A DNA stretch of 52,426 bases from an uncultured Flavobacteriaceae bacterium (GCA_913052585.1 CAJXEB010000010.1:1-52426); one strand, 5' to 3'; positions 17,845 to 27,736 are shown, numbered from the stretch's first letter. Notes: generated by a model not told the origin, from the sequence alone. Numbers and translations are program-made.

Positions 17845-20012
17845 TAAACTTTTTCTAATTCTGTTAAGTTCACATTCGTTTTAAAATTGCCATAGTTTAC
17901 AAAAGCTTTCTTTTTTTCAATCTTATCAATAGTACCAATTGCTATACCATCTTTCATTCGCACTCTATCACCTATTTTTAATATCGAATTAGGTTTTGGT
18001 GGTGGTGTTTTTTTAGCTTCTTCTTTTTCTATTTTTTTCTTTTTTCTTATAACGGCAACATTCTTTTCTAACTCTTGCTTAATTACTTGTTGCTTTACTT
18101 TTTGTACTTTCTTAACTTCTTTTGTTTTTGGCTCAGTTTTTTTAATTTTACTGTTTTCTACCAATACCATTTTAAAAAGTTCATCCATTAAAGGTTTCTT
18201 CTTCTTATTATTAAGGTATTGCCTTGAAAGAGAATCTAATCTTTTTCCTAAACTGATCAATCTCTGATTAGAATCAAATAATTCTTGGTAGCTTTCTAAT
18301 TTAATTTGAATTTTATTATTGGTTTCCTCTAATTGTTTGCTTTGTTCTTTAGCTTTTTGTTCTTCCGTTTTTAGCGATTCTGATGTTTTTCTAAGTTGAG
18401 AACGTTCCTTCTGAAGGTTTGCAATACTTTTATCAAAACGTATTTTGCCTCGTTCAATTTTCTTTTTTGCTCTATTAATTAAGCTGTAAGGGATTCCATT
18501 TTTTTGAGCTACCTCAAAAGTAAAAGAACTTCCGGCTTCACCAAGATGTAATTGATACATTGGTTCTAGCGTTCTATTGTCAAATTGCATGTTTGCATTA
18601 GTAGCAAAAGGTAATTCATTTGCTAACAATTTTAAATTGGCATAATGAGTTGTGATTACCCCAAAAGATTTACGCTCATAAAAAACTTCTAAAAATGTTT
18701 CTGCTAAAGCACCACCCAATTCTGGATCACTACCAGTTCCAAACTCATCGATAAGAAATAACGTGTTTTCTTTGCATTTTTTAAGAAATTGATTCATCTT
18801 CTTTAATCGATAACTATAGGTACTCAACTGGTTTTCGATAGATTGGTTGTCACCAATATCGGTTAATACTTTATCAAACACACAAAATTCACTAAGTGGA
18901 TCTGTAGGTACTAAAAGCCCACTTTGCAGCATAACTTGTAATAAACCAACAGTTTTTAGGGTAATACTTTTTCCTCCAGCATTAGGGCCTGAAATAACAA
19001 TAATCCTGTTATCTGAATTTAATTCTATTGTTTGAGGGAATGTTTTTTCCTTTCTTTTTTTATTAGCCACTAATAGTAAAGGATGGTAAGCATTTTTAAG
19101 ATAAAGTCTTCTTTTATCTGATAATAAAGGTAAAACACCATCTATTTTAACTGCAAATTTTGCTTTTGCATATAAGACATCTATCGTTGTTAAATAATCT
19201 TGATATAATTTTAAAAGTGATTTATAAGGACGGAAATATTCAGTTAAATTCTTTAGAATTTTCTTTATTTCTTCTTGCTCTTCATATATAAGATTGCTTA
19301 ACTCATTAGAATACTCAAGTGTTTCTTGAGGTTCCATATAAACAATACTCCCTGTTTTTGAATTCCCTAAAACGGTACCCTTAATTTTTTTGCGATACAT
19401 CGCTTTAACAGCTAAAACTCTTCGATTATCAACAATAGATTCTTTAATGTCATCTAAGTAATCTTGTTTAATATAATTTGATAAGGATTTTAAGAATGAA
19501 GAATTTATTTTTCCTTTTACATGTTTTAACCGCTTTCGAATTGCAGATAGCTCCATAGATGCATCATCACGAACTAGTCCGTACTTATCTATAATTTTAA
19601 TGATTTCTTCAGATAATAAAGGGTTATAGGTGACGCTTTCTGAATATGAATTTAAATAAATATAGAATGTTTCAAACTTTTTGAAAAATTTAATTAAAGT
19701 TTGTGTTGTTAAAGTAACTGATAGGATTCTCCTAAACCCTAAAACCTCTAAGGAGCTGTTTTCTATCTCTAATAAGAATAACTCTTTTTCTATAGCCTCA
19801 AAGCCATGATTAGGAATTCCATTATCACCACTTAATGAAGCTGTAAATTCTTTTACTCTTACCAGTTCAGGTTTAATCTCTTCAATCTTTGAATAAGGAA
19901 CTATAGATAGCACTTTCTCTTCTCCTAATGAAGTAATACAAGCTGAAGCTACTTGTTGTAAAACCAGTGGGAATTCTAAACTTTCTAGTGTTTTGCTCTG
20001 AATATTAATCAT
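17844..20012 (-). CDS. MutS2-family ATPase lacking a Smr domain
   Basis: A 722-residue DNA-binding ATPase of the MutS2 family, linked to recombination control or to rescue of collided ribosomes (MutS2/RqcU). The clamp and core regions occupy 1-320. The ATPase has Walker A SGPNAGGKS near 341, TDIGDNQSIENQLSTYSY, FLIDEFGTGSDP (Walker B) and THYANLK. Long charged coiled coils (about 510-600) follow. The C-terminus is a lysine/proline-rich linker ending in a small KOW-like stretch (ILKIGDRVRMKDGIAIGTI). The Smr nuclease domain that ends most MutS2 proteins is not seen. It sits in a YfcC-mutS2-DCC transcript, 16 bases after the carrier. Confidence 0.92.
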   Translation of the reverse strand: MINIQSKTLESLEFPLVLQQVASACITSLGEEKVLSIVPYSKIEEIKPELVRVKEFTASLSGDNGIPNHGFEAIEKELFLLEIENSSLEVLGFRRILSVTLTTQTLIKFFKKFETFYIYLNSYSESVTYNPLLSEEIIKIIDKYGLVRDDASMELSAIRKRLKHVKGKINSSFLKSLSNYIKQDYLDDIKESIVDNRRVLAVKAMYRKKIKGTVLGNSKTGSIVYMEPQETLEYSNELSNLIYEEQEEIKKILKNLTEYFRPYKSLLKLYQDYLTTIDVLYAKAKFAVKIDGVLPLLSDKRRLYLKNAYHPLLLVANKKRKEKTFPQTIELNSDNRIIVISGPNAGGKSITLKTVGLLQVMLQSGLLVPTDPLSEFCVFDKVLTDIGDNQSIENQLSTYSYRLKKMNQFLKKCKENTLFLIDEFGTGSDPELGGALAETFLEVFYERKSFGVITTHYANLKLLANELPFATNANMQFDNRTLEPMYQLHLGEAGSSFTFEVAQKNGIPYSLINRAKKKIERGKIRFDKSIANLQKERSQLRKTSESLKTEEQKAKEQSKQLEETNNKIQIKLESYQELFDSNQRLISLGKRLDSLSRQYLNNKKKKPLMDELFKMVLVENSKIKKTEPKTKEVKKVQKVKQQVIKQELEKNVAVIRKKKKIEKEEAKKTPPPKPNSILKIGDRVRMKDGIAIGTIDKIEKKKAFVNYGNFKTNVNLTELEKV

Positions 20013-20028
20013 TTTAATTTTTAAATAT

Positions 20029-21540
20029 TTACAGATAAACAGAAATGGTTAATACCGTCATCGTTAGTATTAAAAGAATAATAACCAGTGGGGTTACAAA
20101 CTTTAACCATTTATCATAACCTACCTTTACAATTGCCAATGATGCTAATATTAGTCCAGTAGGATTAATAAATGCAAATAAGCCCATTCCATATTGATAG
20201 GCATTTACAATATGTTCTCTTGCCACTCCAACGCCATCTCCTAAAGGTGCCATGATGGGCATTGTTAATACCGCCATTCCTGATGATGATGGAATAAAAA
20301 ACGATAATCCACCAAAGGTATATAACATGGTGTTTATAAAAAAACCTTTATTCATTCCGTTTGTTAAACTACTAGAATAATAAAGTAGCGTGTCACTAAT
20401 TAATCCATCTTCCATTAATATAGTAACACCTCTTGCAATACCAATAATAAAAGCAACTCCAAGTAATTCAGTTGCGCCTTTTACAAAAGTATTTACAAAA
20501 ACTCGTTCATTAATTCTTGCAATAAAACCAATCAATATAGAGCCAACAAAGAAAACTGAGGTCATTTCTAAAAACCACCAATCTAATTTAGAAACACCAT
20601 ATATCATTACGAAAAAACAAAAAACAAATACAATTAATATCAATCGCAATCTTAATGTTAGTTTAGTTGACTTATCATTTGATACTACACTTCCAAACAT
20701 TTTCTCGATCTCTTCTTTTTGACTGTAAATTATAGATTTTGTTGGATCTTTTTTTACCTTTTGAGCATACCAAATAATATAAATAATACATGTTAAAAGT
20801 CCCAATGCGAGCATAACAAATCGGCTGTTAATTCCGGCAGTCCAATTAATTCCCGCAGCATCTGAAGCAATTATAGTGCTAAAAGGATTTACTGTAGATG
20901 CCATGGTTCCCATTGAAGAACCTATATAAATTGACGCTAATGCTACGATAGCATCGTATCTAGCAGCAAGGAATACAGGAATTAATATGGGGTAAAATGC
21001 AATGGTTTCTTCGGCTAAACCAAAAGTGGTTCCACCAATTGCAATAAGAGTGGTTACTAAAATAATTAAAATATACTCTTTTCCTTTTAATGCATTGGCT
21101 AACCATGAGATTCCAGCTTCAAAAGCTCCAGTAGAATTTACAATACCAATAAGACCACCAATAATTAGTACCAGAAGAATAATATCAGATACTCCTAGTA
21201 TGCCTTTTAAAGGAGATTTAATAAATGCTAATAATCCTTGAGGGCGAGGTTCTAGTTTTTGGTAAGTTTCAGGAATACTAATTGGTTTCCATATATCACC
21301 GTTGGTGAATTTTTCTAATGGAATTTTAACATTTAAGTCATCTAAAGTCTTTTGAGTACCTTCTAATGTAACAGTTTCTTTTAAATGTGTTCTTGTGAAA
21401 GTATGTACTTCTTTATCATAAGAAAGTCTGTCATACTGTCCAGCTGGTACAAGCCAAGTTAATAAAGCTACCAAACCAGCTATGATTAATAAGATCGTTT
21501 GAGCTGTAGGGAATTTTGATTTATTATTTTTTGAAGTCAA
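20029..21540 (-). CDS. YfcC family carrier (DcuC/ArcD-like permease)
   Basis: A 503-residue inner-membrane carrier of the YfcC/C4-dicarboxylate anaerobic carrier family (PF03606), about 12 membrane segments. Seen: WLVPAGQYDRL after TM1, FLAARYDAIVALA, STVNPFSTIIASDAAGI, GIARGVTILMEDGLI and a final block FFIPSSSGMAVLTMPIMAPLGD with INPTGLILA. The likely substrate is a basic amino acid, peptide or dicarboxylate; this cannot be told from the sequence. The start is TTG at 21540: there is no ATG nearby, an in-frame stop lies just upstream, and the first hydrophobic segment begins close after. It leads the transcript with mutS2. Confidence 0.88.
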   Translation of the reverse strand: MTSKNNKSKFPTAQTILLIIAGLVALLTWLVPAGQYDRLSYDKEVHTFTRTHLKETVTLEGTQKTLDDLNVKIPLEKFTNGDIWKPISIPETYQKLEPRPQGLLAFIKSPLKGILGVSDIILLVLIIGGLIGIVNSTGAFEAGISWLANALKGKEYILIILVTTLIAIGGTTFGLAEETIAFYPILIPVFLAARYDAIVALASIYIGSSMGTMASTVNPFSTIIASDAAGINWTAGINSRFVMLALGLLTCIIYIIWYAQKVKKDPTKSIIYSQKEEIEKMFGSVVSNDKSTKLTLRLRLILIVFVFCFFVMIYGVSKLDWWFLEMTSVFFVGSILIGFIARINERVFVNTFVKGATELLGVAFIIGIARGVTILMEDGLISDTLLYYSSSLTNGMNKGFFINTMLYTFGGLSFFIPSSSGMAVLTMPIMAPLGDGVGVAREHIVNAYQYGMGLFAFINPTGLILASLAIVKVGYDKWLKFVTPLVIILLILTMTVLTISVYL

Positions 21541-21575
21541 GTGTTATAAATAATTAGTTATCTTTTCTTTATTAG

Positions 21576-21583
21576 TAATTTTG
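21576..21583 (+). promoter_or_regulatory. -7 box of the ung promoter (TAATTTTG)
   Basis: Exact TAnnTTTG match, 17 bases before the ung ATG. The -33 region shows no clean TTTG. Confidence 0.45.
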
Positions 21584-21599
21584 TTCAAAAGTACTAATT

Positions 21600-22265
21600 A
21601 TGACTGTAAAAATGGATGCAAGTTGGAAGGAACAATTAGAAGATGAATTCTCTAAAGAATATTTTAAAGATTTAACTCAATTTGTAAAGGAAGAATACAT
21701 ATCAAATGATTGTTTTCCCCCAGGAACATCAATTTTTTCAGCTTTCAATCGAACACCTTTTGATAAAGTTAAGGTCGTAATTATTGGTCAAGATCCATAT
21801 CATGGTTTAAATCAAGCTAATGGTTTGTGCTTTTCGGTAAATGATGGAATTTCTCATCCGCCATCTTTAATGAATATTTTTAAAGAAATTGAATCTGATT
21901 TATTGATCCCGTATCCTGAAAGTGGAAACTTAGAACGATGGGCAGATCAAGGAATTTTACTGTTGAACGCAACCCTTACAGTGAGAGCTCATGAGGCTGG
22001 TAGCCATCAAAAGAAAGGATGGGAGCAATTTACAGATACTATTATTTCATTATTATCAGAGAAAAAAGAAAAAGTAGTTTTTTTGTTATGGGGTGGATTT
22101 GCAAAGAAGAAAGGAGTAAAGATTAACAGCGATAAACATTTGATTTTATCGTGTGGTCATCCTTCACCTTTAAGTGCAAATAGAGGGTATTGGTTTGGTA
22201 ACAAGCATTTTAGCGCAACGAATACATATTTAAAAGAAGTGGGGAGACAACAAATAAGTTGGTAA
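21600..22265 (+). CDS. ung: Uracil-DNA glycosylase
   Basis: Removes uracil from DNA at the start of base-excision repair. Family-1 UDG signatures are intact: the water-activating motif GQDPYHG with catalytic Asp65, the uracil pocket around NGLCFS, LLLNATLTVR, and the intercalation loop HPSPLSANRGYWFGNKHFS near 187 with catalytic His. Length of 221 is normal. It faces the minus-strand transporter operon, with 59 bases between the two starts. A microprotein gene follows on the opposite strand, 11 bases away. Confidence 0.97.
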   Translation: MTVKMDASWKEQLEDEFSKEYFKDLTQFVKEEYISNDCFPPGTSIFSAFNRTPFDKVKVVIIGQDPYHGLNQANGLCFSVNDGISHPPSLMNIFKEIESDLLIPYPESGNLERWADQGILLLNATLTVRAHEAGSHQKKGWEQFTDTIISLLSEKKEKVVFLLWGGFAKKKGVKINSDKHLILSCGHPSPLSANRGYWFGNKHFSATNTYLKEVGRQQISW

Positions 22266-22276
22266 TAGAAAAAGTT

Positions 22277-22381
22277 CTATTCATCTTCTGGCATATGAGA
22301 TTCTGGATCGTTACAGCTAAAGTGAAGTAACAAATAATTTGCTACTAATAGTGTTCCAATAATGATAAATGCTAATTTCAT
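22277..22381 (-). CDS. 34-residue single-span membrane microprotein
   Basis: A short minus-strand ORF. It starts MKLAFIIIGTLLVANYLLL (a basic residue, then one hydrophobic helix of about 17 residues). The tail reads HFSCNDPESHMPEDE and is short, acidic and contains a single cysteine. The clean layout (start, helix, charged tail, stop) is typical of true membrane microproteins. The tail cysteine is probably outside the cytoplasm or at the membrane edge. Similar tiny proteins are, to my knowledge, found in other Flavobacteriia without an assigned role. It ends close to ung on the opposite strand. Confidence 0.6.
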   Translation of the reverse strand: MKLAFIIIGTLLVANYLLLHFSCNDPESHMPEDE

Positions 22382-22446
22382 AATTGTTAGTTAACACTAG
22401 TTAGATGTAATATTTAAAAAAGGGTTGCGTTTTTATTTAACTTTTT

Positions 22447-23301
22447 TTATAATAAATGTAAAAGTTTATCTGTCAGTACTTTGGCATCAATTAATTCTAA
22501 TTTTAAAAGTTTTTCTTGAATTTTTTCGATCTCAATTTCAGAAATTTGCTCTTGCGACCATTCGGTGAGTGAAAGCCAATGCTGAACATCCTCCAATTTT
22601 TGATCGTATCTTTTTGAAATAATTTGATCTAATTCTAACGTAGTTTTAAAGCCGGAAGTAGTTTTATTAATTACTTCTAAAATACTTTTAATACATTCTT
22701 CTTCATTTTCTAATACCTCATTTCTTACTGCAATAACGAAACAAGGCCAAGGGGTAGGGCATTCACCTATAATTCTAAATGTTCCATTATCTACATAAGG
22801 CTTGGTGGTAAATTTTTCCCACATAAAGTAATCGCCAATTCCTTTTGGAAGTCCTTCTAAGGCACCGTTAAGGTTTTTTATAACCTCAAAATTTAAATCT
22901 TTCTCTTGATTCCATTGATGGTTTTCTGCATTAATATATGCCATTAAATGGGAACCGCTTCCAAACCTACTAATAGCTGCTTTAGTTCCTTTTAAATCTT
23001 CTATGGCTCGGTAATTTGAATTAGAAGCAACGTGAATCCCCCATAAAAGAGGCGTTTTTATAAATACCTGAACAATCTTACATTCATTACCTTTTATGAT
23101 ATCTCTAATAATTCCTTCCGAAAGAATTACAGCCATATCAATCTCCTTATTTCTAAGCGCTTTACACATAGCACCAGTTCCTCCATGAAAATCTTTCCAT
23201 CGCAGATTGATGCCTTCTGAAGTATAATCTTTATTCTTTAAAGTTACGTACCAAGGAAGATTGAAATGTTCGGGAACACCACCAATAGTAAATTTTTTCA
23301 T
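22447..23301 (-). CDS. Cytosolic substrate-binding-fold protein (NMT1/THI5-like)
   Basis: A 284-residue protein with a type-2 periplasmic-binding fold (MKKFTIGGVPEHFNLPWYV, DFHGGTGAMCKALRNKEIDMAVI, LKGTKAAISRFGSGSHLMA). It has no signal peptide or lipobox, so it should stay in the cytoplasm and act as an enzyme or sensor, not as an ABC-import receptor. Enzymes with this fold and no signal include MqnA/MqnD and THI5, but specific catalytic motifs of those were not recognised. Its ATG overlaps the stop of the nucleoside phosphorylase by four bases (ATGA), which implies translational coupling and a joint pathway. No ABC permease or ATPase is nearby. Confidence 0.7.
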   Translation of the reverse strand: MKKFTIGGVPEHFNLPWYVTLKNKDYTSEGINLRWKDFHGGTGAMCKALRNKEIDMAVILSEGIIRDIIKGNECKIVQVFIKTPLLWGIHVASNSNYRAIEDLKGTKAAISRFGSGSHLMAYINAENHQWNQEKDLNFEVIKNLNGALEGLPKGIGDYFMWEKFTTKPYVDNGTFRIIGECPTPWPCFVIAVRNEVLENEEECIKSILEVINKTTSGFKTTLELDQIISKRYDQKLEDVQHWLSLTEWSQEQISEIEIEKIQEKLLKLELIDAKVLTDKLLHLL

Positions 23302-24167
23302 TCCACTAATTTGTCAAGGGTATATTTTATAAGTTTTTCAACTACCATTCCTGGATTTTCACTAAATGTTCCATTAGCTCTATTAGCAATTATTGCATTA
23401 AATGACAAAGCTTGATGTCCTAATAATTTAGATAAACCATAAATTGCAGAAGTTTCCATTTCTAAATTTGTAACTCTAAGATCCTTATAATTAAAAGAAT
23501 CCATTTTATTATTTAAACCTGGATCTTCAATAGGCAACCTTAAAACTCTACCTTGTGGCCCATAAAACCCTCCAGCGGTAGCGGTAATTCCTTTAAAGAT
23601 TTGGTCACTTTCAAATAACTTTTCTAGTTCATTGCTATTATTGATAACAATAGGTTTGGCTTTATTTGAACTCCATTGCGTATGTTTAATAAAAGCTTCT
23701 TCTAACAATGGATTTGTAATACCGTCAATTTTATAAAAATGAAGCATTCCGTTTAAATCCAAGCCATGAGTACTTATTAAAAAAGAATTTACTGGTATAT
23801 CAGGTTGCAATGATCCTGAAGTGCCAATTCTAACAATTTTTAAACTTTTTGGATGTTCTTTTAGTGTTCTGTTTTCTAAATCAATATTTACTAAAGCATC
23901 CAACTCATTTAAAACGATATCAATATTATCTGGCCCAATACCTGTTGATATAACTGTTATTCGTTTTCCTTTATAGGTTCCTGTTTGAGTTTTAAATTCT
24001 CTTTTTTGAATAGAGAATTCAATGTCATCAAAGTGTTTCGTTATTTTTTCAACTCGATCTTGATCACCTACAAATAGTATGGTGTCAGCAATATGCTCAG
24101 GTTTTAAATTTAGGTGGTAAACACTACCGTCCGGATTTAATATTAATTCTGATTCTTTTATTCTCAT
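23298..24167 (-). CDS. Nucleoside phosphorylase (uridine phosphorylase-like)
   Basis: A 289-residue cytoplasmic enzyme of the purine/uridine phosphorylase family, cleaving a nucleoside with phosphate to a free base and ribose-1-phosphate. Seen: NPDGSVYHLNLKPEH near the start, FVGDQDRVEKI, STGIGPDN (phosphate/ribose loop), RIGTSGSLQPDIPVNSFL, TAGGFYGPQGR and NLEMETSAIYGL, where the EMET motif binds ribose. These resemble uridine phosphorylase more than PNP. The linked binding-fold protein hints at a less common nucleoside substrate. Confidence 0.88.
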   Translation of the reverse strand: MRIKESELILNPDGSVYHLNLKPEHIADTILFVGDQDRVEKITKHFDDIEFSIQKREFKTQTGTYKGKRITVISTGIGPDNIDIVLNELDALVNIDLENRTLKEHPKSLKIVRIGTSGSLQPDIPVNSFLISTHGLDLNGMLHFYKIDGITNPLLEEAFIKHTQWSSNKAKPIVINNSNELEKLFESDQIFKGITATAGGFYGPQGRVLRLPIEDPGLNNKMDSFNYKDLRVTNLEMETSAIYGLSKLLGHQALSFNAIIANRANGTFSENPGMVVEKLIKYTLDKLVE

Positions 24168-24302
24168 GTAATTATATTGTTTTATTAAACCAGTCGTATT
24201 CAGACAAGCTCAGTAAAGGCATCCAGTTTACTAATGATTATTCATTTGTGGATGAATAATTTTGATATGCTCGTTTGTATGATTTTAAGAAACCTGTTTA
24301 GT

Positions 24303-24629
24303 TTAGCCTCCAACTCTTTTTACTTTAAATCCCTTATCCTTAAGGAAATCCATAATCTTATCACGATAATTTCCTTGTATAATGATTTGTTCATTCTTAA
24401 AGCTCCCACCGACACTTAGCATCTTTTTAATTTCTTTTGCCAATTGTTTGAAGTCTGAATCTGCTCCAGTATAGCCTTCAATAATAGTAGTAGGTTTTCC
24501 TTTTCGCTTTTCATACTTGCAAATCATAGGGTCGTCTTGCAACCAAATTGTAGCATCTTCAACTTTATTTGTTTCTTCAGAAGGTTGATGCTCCGGAAAA
24601 AGGTTTTTTAATTGATCTTGTAAATCCAT
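24303..24629 (-). CDS. SUI1/YciH-type translation initiation factor
   Basis: A 108-residue member of the eIF1/SUI1 (YciH) family found in some bacteria. It has a weakly conserved front, then the core KYEKRKGKPTTIIEGYTG, LAKEIKKMLSVGGSFKNEQI and IIQGNYRDKIMDFLKDKGFKV, the last being the family hallmark (IQGD/N-x-R-x-x-I-x-x-x-L). YciH is thought to affect start-codon selection or to repress translation in stress. Its ATG shares one base with the stop of the upstream oxygenase gene, so the two are co-translated. Confidence 0.93.
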   Translation of the reverse strand: MDLQDQLKNLFPEHQPSEETNKVEDATIWLQDDPMICKYEKRKGKPTTIIEGYTGADSDFKQLAKEIKKMLSVGGSFKNEQIIIQGNYRDKIMDFLKDKGFKVKRVGG

Positions 24630-25573
24630 TATATTAATCCTATTTCTCGTAAACGCTGATTTAAAAACTCACCTGCAGTAATATCATCAAAGCCTTTTGA
24701 ATGATTTTCGTCAATACATTGTTCTAAACAGTTTAGTTTCATTTCACTACGAGGATGCATAAAAAATGGTATAGAATAACGAGGGTTTCCCCATTCTTCT
24801 TTAGGAGGATTCACAACACGATGAATGGTAGATCGTAGTTTATTATTAGTATGTCTTTCTAGCATATCACCAACATTAACCACTAAATTACCTTCTTCAG
24901 GTTTTGCTTCGATCCATTCTCCATCATTTCTAAGAACTTGTAAGCCTCCAGCAGAAGCACCCATTAATAAAGTAATAAGATTTATGTCTCCATGGGCTCC
25001 AGCTCTTACTGCTCCTTTAGGTTCGTTTTCGATAGGAGGGTAATGTATAGGGCGTAAAATACTATTACCATTGGCAATCCATTTATCATAATAAAATTCA
25101 TCCAATCCTATATATAATGAAAGAGCTCTTAATACATAAATACCTGTTTTTTCTAGTAATCGATAAGCTTCTAAACCTACTTCATTAAAAGATGGCTGTT
25201 CACTTACTGTAACGTTATCAGGGTATTCTTCGGTTAAATTTGCATCTTCAGAAGGTACTTGACCAAAATGCCAAAACTCTTTTAAATCTCCTTCTTTTTT
25301 ACCTTTTGCATGTTCCTTTCCAAACGATATGTAACCACGTTGTCCGCCTAAACCTTCCATTTCATATTTCTTTTTCACATCTTCAGGAAGTGCAAAAAAA
25401 TCTTTGACTTCCCCATAAAGAGTATCCATTAGGTCATCACTTAAAAAATGATTTTTAACGGATGCAAATCCTATTTCAGAATAAGCAACTCCAATTTCTT
25501 GAACAAACTTTTCTTTTCTAATTGCGTCACCCGAAAGAAAATCGGCTAAATCAACACTTGGTATATTTGTCAT
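24629..25573 (-). CDS. 2-oxoglutarate/Fe(II) oxygenase, isopenicillin N synthase family
   Basis: A 314-residue non-haem iron oxygenase. The N-terminal cap (DIOX_N-like: ASVKNHFLSDDLMDTL) is followed by the jelly-roll core. Iron ligands are His194, Asp196 and His251 (HGD...H). The 2-oxoglutarate-binding RxS is Arg265/Ser267 in RYSIPFF. Further family marks are GGQRGY near 77 and GDMLERHTN near 235. It probably hydroxylates or desaturates a small molecule; substrate not evident. It starts its own transcript with the SUI1 factor behind it, divergent from the E1 gene. Confidence 0.92.
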   Translation of the reverse strand: MTNIPSVDLADFLSGDAIRKEKFVQEIGVAYSEIGFASVKNHFLSDDLMDTLYGEVKDFFALPEDVKKKYEMEGLGGQRGYISFGKEHAKGKKEGDLKEFWHFGQVPSEDANLTEEYPDNVTVSEQPSFNEVGLEAYRLLEKTGIYVLRALSLYIGLDEFYYDKWIANGNSILRPIHYPPIENEPKGAVRAGAHGDINLITLLMGASAGGLQVLRNDGEWIEAKPEEGNLVVNVGDMLERHTNNKLRSTIHRVVNPPKEEWGNPRYSIPFFMHPRSEMKLNCLEQCIDENHSKGFDDITAGEFLNQRLREIGLI

Positions 25574-25669
25574 TTCTATAAATTTTAATACCGCTAATAT
25601 ACCAAATTAGGCTAAGAATAGAAATGATAAAAAATGAAAAGAAATAGCCTGTTCCATTGGGTTTTTTTC

Positions 25670-25677
25670 TAAATTTG
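25670..25677 (+). promoter_or_regulatory. -7 box of the E1 promoter (TAAATTTG)
   Basis: TAnnTTTG match 19 bases before the E1 ATG at 25696. No clear -33 TTTG. Confidence 0.45.
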
Positions 25678-25695
25678 AACCGTAAATATTTATAG

Positions 25696-27702
25696 ATGAA
25701 TTCTAATACAGTAACTGATATACACTTTGATTACGACCGAAGTAATCTAGATGACAAAACTTTATTAAGCCTTTATAAATCAATACTTAAGCCTCGTTTG
25801 ATAGAGGAGAAAATGTTGATTTTATTACGTCAAGGAAAAATATCGAAATGGTTTAGTGGTATTGGTCAAGAAGCAATATCAGTAGGTTTAACCGCGGTTT
25901 TAGATAAAGATGAATATATTATGCCGATGCACCGTAATTTAGGGGTATTTACTGGGCGTGATATACCTTTAGATAGATTGTTTTCACAATGGCAAGGTAA
26001 AGCTAGTGGTTTTACTAAAGGAAGGGATCGTAGTTTTCATTTTGGTACTAAAGAATATAGTATTGTGGGTATGATCTCTCATTTAGGTCCACAATTTGGA
26101 ATTGCAGATGGGATTGCTTTAGGAAATAAATTAAAGAAAAATAAAAAAGTTTGTGCTGTCTTTACAGGTGATGGAGGTACGAGTGAAGGCGATATTCACG
26201 AAGCATTAAACGTAGCGTCTGTTTGGAAATTACCAGTTTTGTTTTGTATCGAAAACAACGGTTATGGGCTTTCTACTCCAAGTTCACAGCAATTTAATTG
26301 TGAACACTTATCAGATCGTGCTCAAGGATATGGGATGGAATCTCATATTATTGATGGTAATAATATTTTAGAAGTTTATACGAAGCTAAAAGAAATAGTT
26401 GCAGATGTTCGTGAGAATCCTCGACCTGTAATGTTAGAGTTTAAAACCTTTAGGGTTCGTGGCCATGAAGAGGCTAGTGGTACTAAGTATGTTCCAAAAG
26501 AATTATTGCATTCTTGGGATTTAAAAGATCCTTTAGAGAATTATACTGCTTTCCTTAGAGATGAAAATATTCTTACGGAAGAAATTGAAGTAGCCTACAA
26601 GCAAGATATCATGAAGGAAATTCACGATGGATTAGAGATTGCTTTTGCTGAACCAGTAATTGAATCATCTGTAAGTGAAGAATTAAGTGATGTGTTTCAA
26701 CCATTTGAATATAAAGAAGTTAAAGAAAATAATAATCGTGAAAATATACGATTGATTGATGCGATATCTGAAGGATTAAAACAAAGTATGCAACGTCATG
26801 ACAACTTGATTTTAATGGGTCAGGATATTGCAGAATATGGTGGAGTTTTTAAAGTAACTGATGGCTTTTTCGAAGAGTTTGGAGAAGATAGAGTTCGCAA
26901 TACTCCTATTTGTGAGTCGGCAATAGTTTCGGCAGCAATGGGACTTTCTATCAATGGTTATAAGACGATGATGGAAATGCAATTCTCAGACTTTGCAACT
27001 TCAGGGTTTAATCCTATTGTAAATTTATTGGCTAAATCTAATTATAGATGGAACCAAAAAGCGGATGTAGTAATTCGTATGCCTTGTGGCGCAGGAGTTG
27101 GTGCAGGACCATTTCATAGTCAGACTAATGAGGCTTGGTTTACACATACACCAGGTTTAAAAGTAGTATATCCAGCGTTCCCTTACGATGCTAAAGGATT
27201 ATTAACAACAGCTATTGAAGATCCAAATCCAGTACTATTTTTTGAACATAAAGCCTTGTACCGAAGTATACGACAGGAAGTTCCAACCGATTATTATACC
27301 TTGCCTTTAGGTAAAGCCTCCCTTTTAAAAGAAGGAAATGACATTACTATTATTACTTATGGAGCAGGTGTTCATTGGGCTTTAGATACCCTAGAAGAAC
27401 TTTCGGATATTTCAGCTGACTTATTAGATTTAAGAACTTTAGCACCTTTAGATACAGAGGCAATCTATAATTCTGCTAAAAAAACGGGGAAAGTAATCAT
27501 ATTACAAGAAGACTCTATGTTTGGAGGTATTGCTTCCGATATTTCTGCTATGATCATGGAAAATTGCTTCGAACAATTAGATGCTCCAGTGAAGCGTGTT
27601 GCAAGTTTGGATACACCAATTCCTTTTGCAGCTAATTTAGAGGCGAATTACTTATCTAAGAATACTTTTAAGAAAGATTTGTTAGATTTAATAGCATATT
27701 AA
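25696..27702 (+). CDS. Fused 2-oxoisovalerate dehydrogenase E1 alpha/beta
   Basis: A 668-residue fusion of the two E1 chains of a branched-chain 2-oxoacid dehydrogenase complex, decarboxylating 2-oxo acids from leucine, isoleucine and valine with thiamine diphosphate. The alpha part (about 1-330) has [26 protein letters not shown] (GDG 158-160) and ENNGYG (NN 187-188), the thiamine-diphosphate site. The beta part (from about 349) starts with [14 protein letters not shown], then [20 protein letters not shown]-like [28 protein letters not shown] and a C-terminal transketolase-like domain ending in the [13 protein letters not shown] type. The fusion is common in Bacteroidota. E2 and E3 genes are not in this window. 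Confidence 0.94.
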   Translation: MNSNTVTDIHFDYDRSNLDDKTLLSLYKSILKPRLIEEKMLILLRQGKISKWFSGIGQEAISVGLTAVLDKDEYIMPMHRNLGVFTGRDIPLDRLFSQWQGKASGFTKGRDRSFHFGTKEYSIVGMISHLGPQFGIADGIALGNKLKKNKKVCAVFTGDGGTSEGDIHEALNVASVWKLPVLFCIENNGYGLSTPSSQQFNCEHLSDRAQGYGMESHIIDGNNILEVYTKLKEIVADVRENPRPVMLEFKTFRVRGHEEASGTKYVPKELLHSWDLKDPLENYTAFLRDENILTEEIEVAYKQDIMKEIHDGLEIAFAEPVIESSVSEELSDVFQPFEYKEVKENNNRENIRLIDAISEGLKQSMQRHDNLILMGQDIAEYGGVFKVTDGFFEEFGEDRVRNTPICESAIVSAAMGLSINGYKTMMEMQFSDFATSGFNPIVNLLAKSNYRWNQKADVVIRMPCGAGVGAGPFHSQTNEAWFTHTPGLKVVYPAFPYDAKGLLTTAIEDPNPVLFFEHKALYRSIRQEVPTDYYTLPLGKASLLKEGNDITIITYGAGVHWALDTLEELSDISADLLDLRTLAPLDTEAIYNSAKKTGKVIILQEDSMFGGIASDISAMIMENCFEQLDAPVKRVASLDTPIPFAANLEANYLSKNTFKKDLLDLIAY

Positions 27703-27736
27703 TATCATACAGCTACCACATATTGAACCTAACCGA

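Noticed and set aside
20390-20722. 110-codon plus-strand ORF
   Set aside because: Antisense shadow of the YfcC-type carrier.
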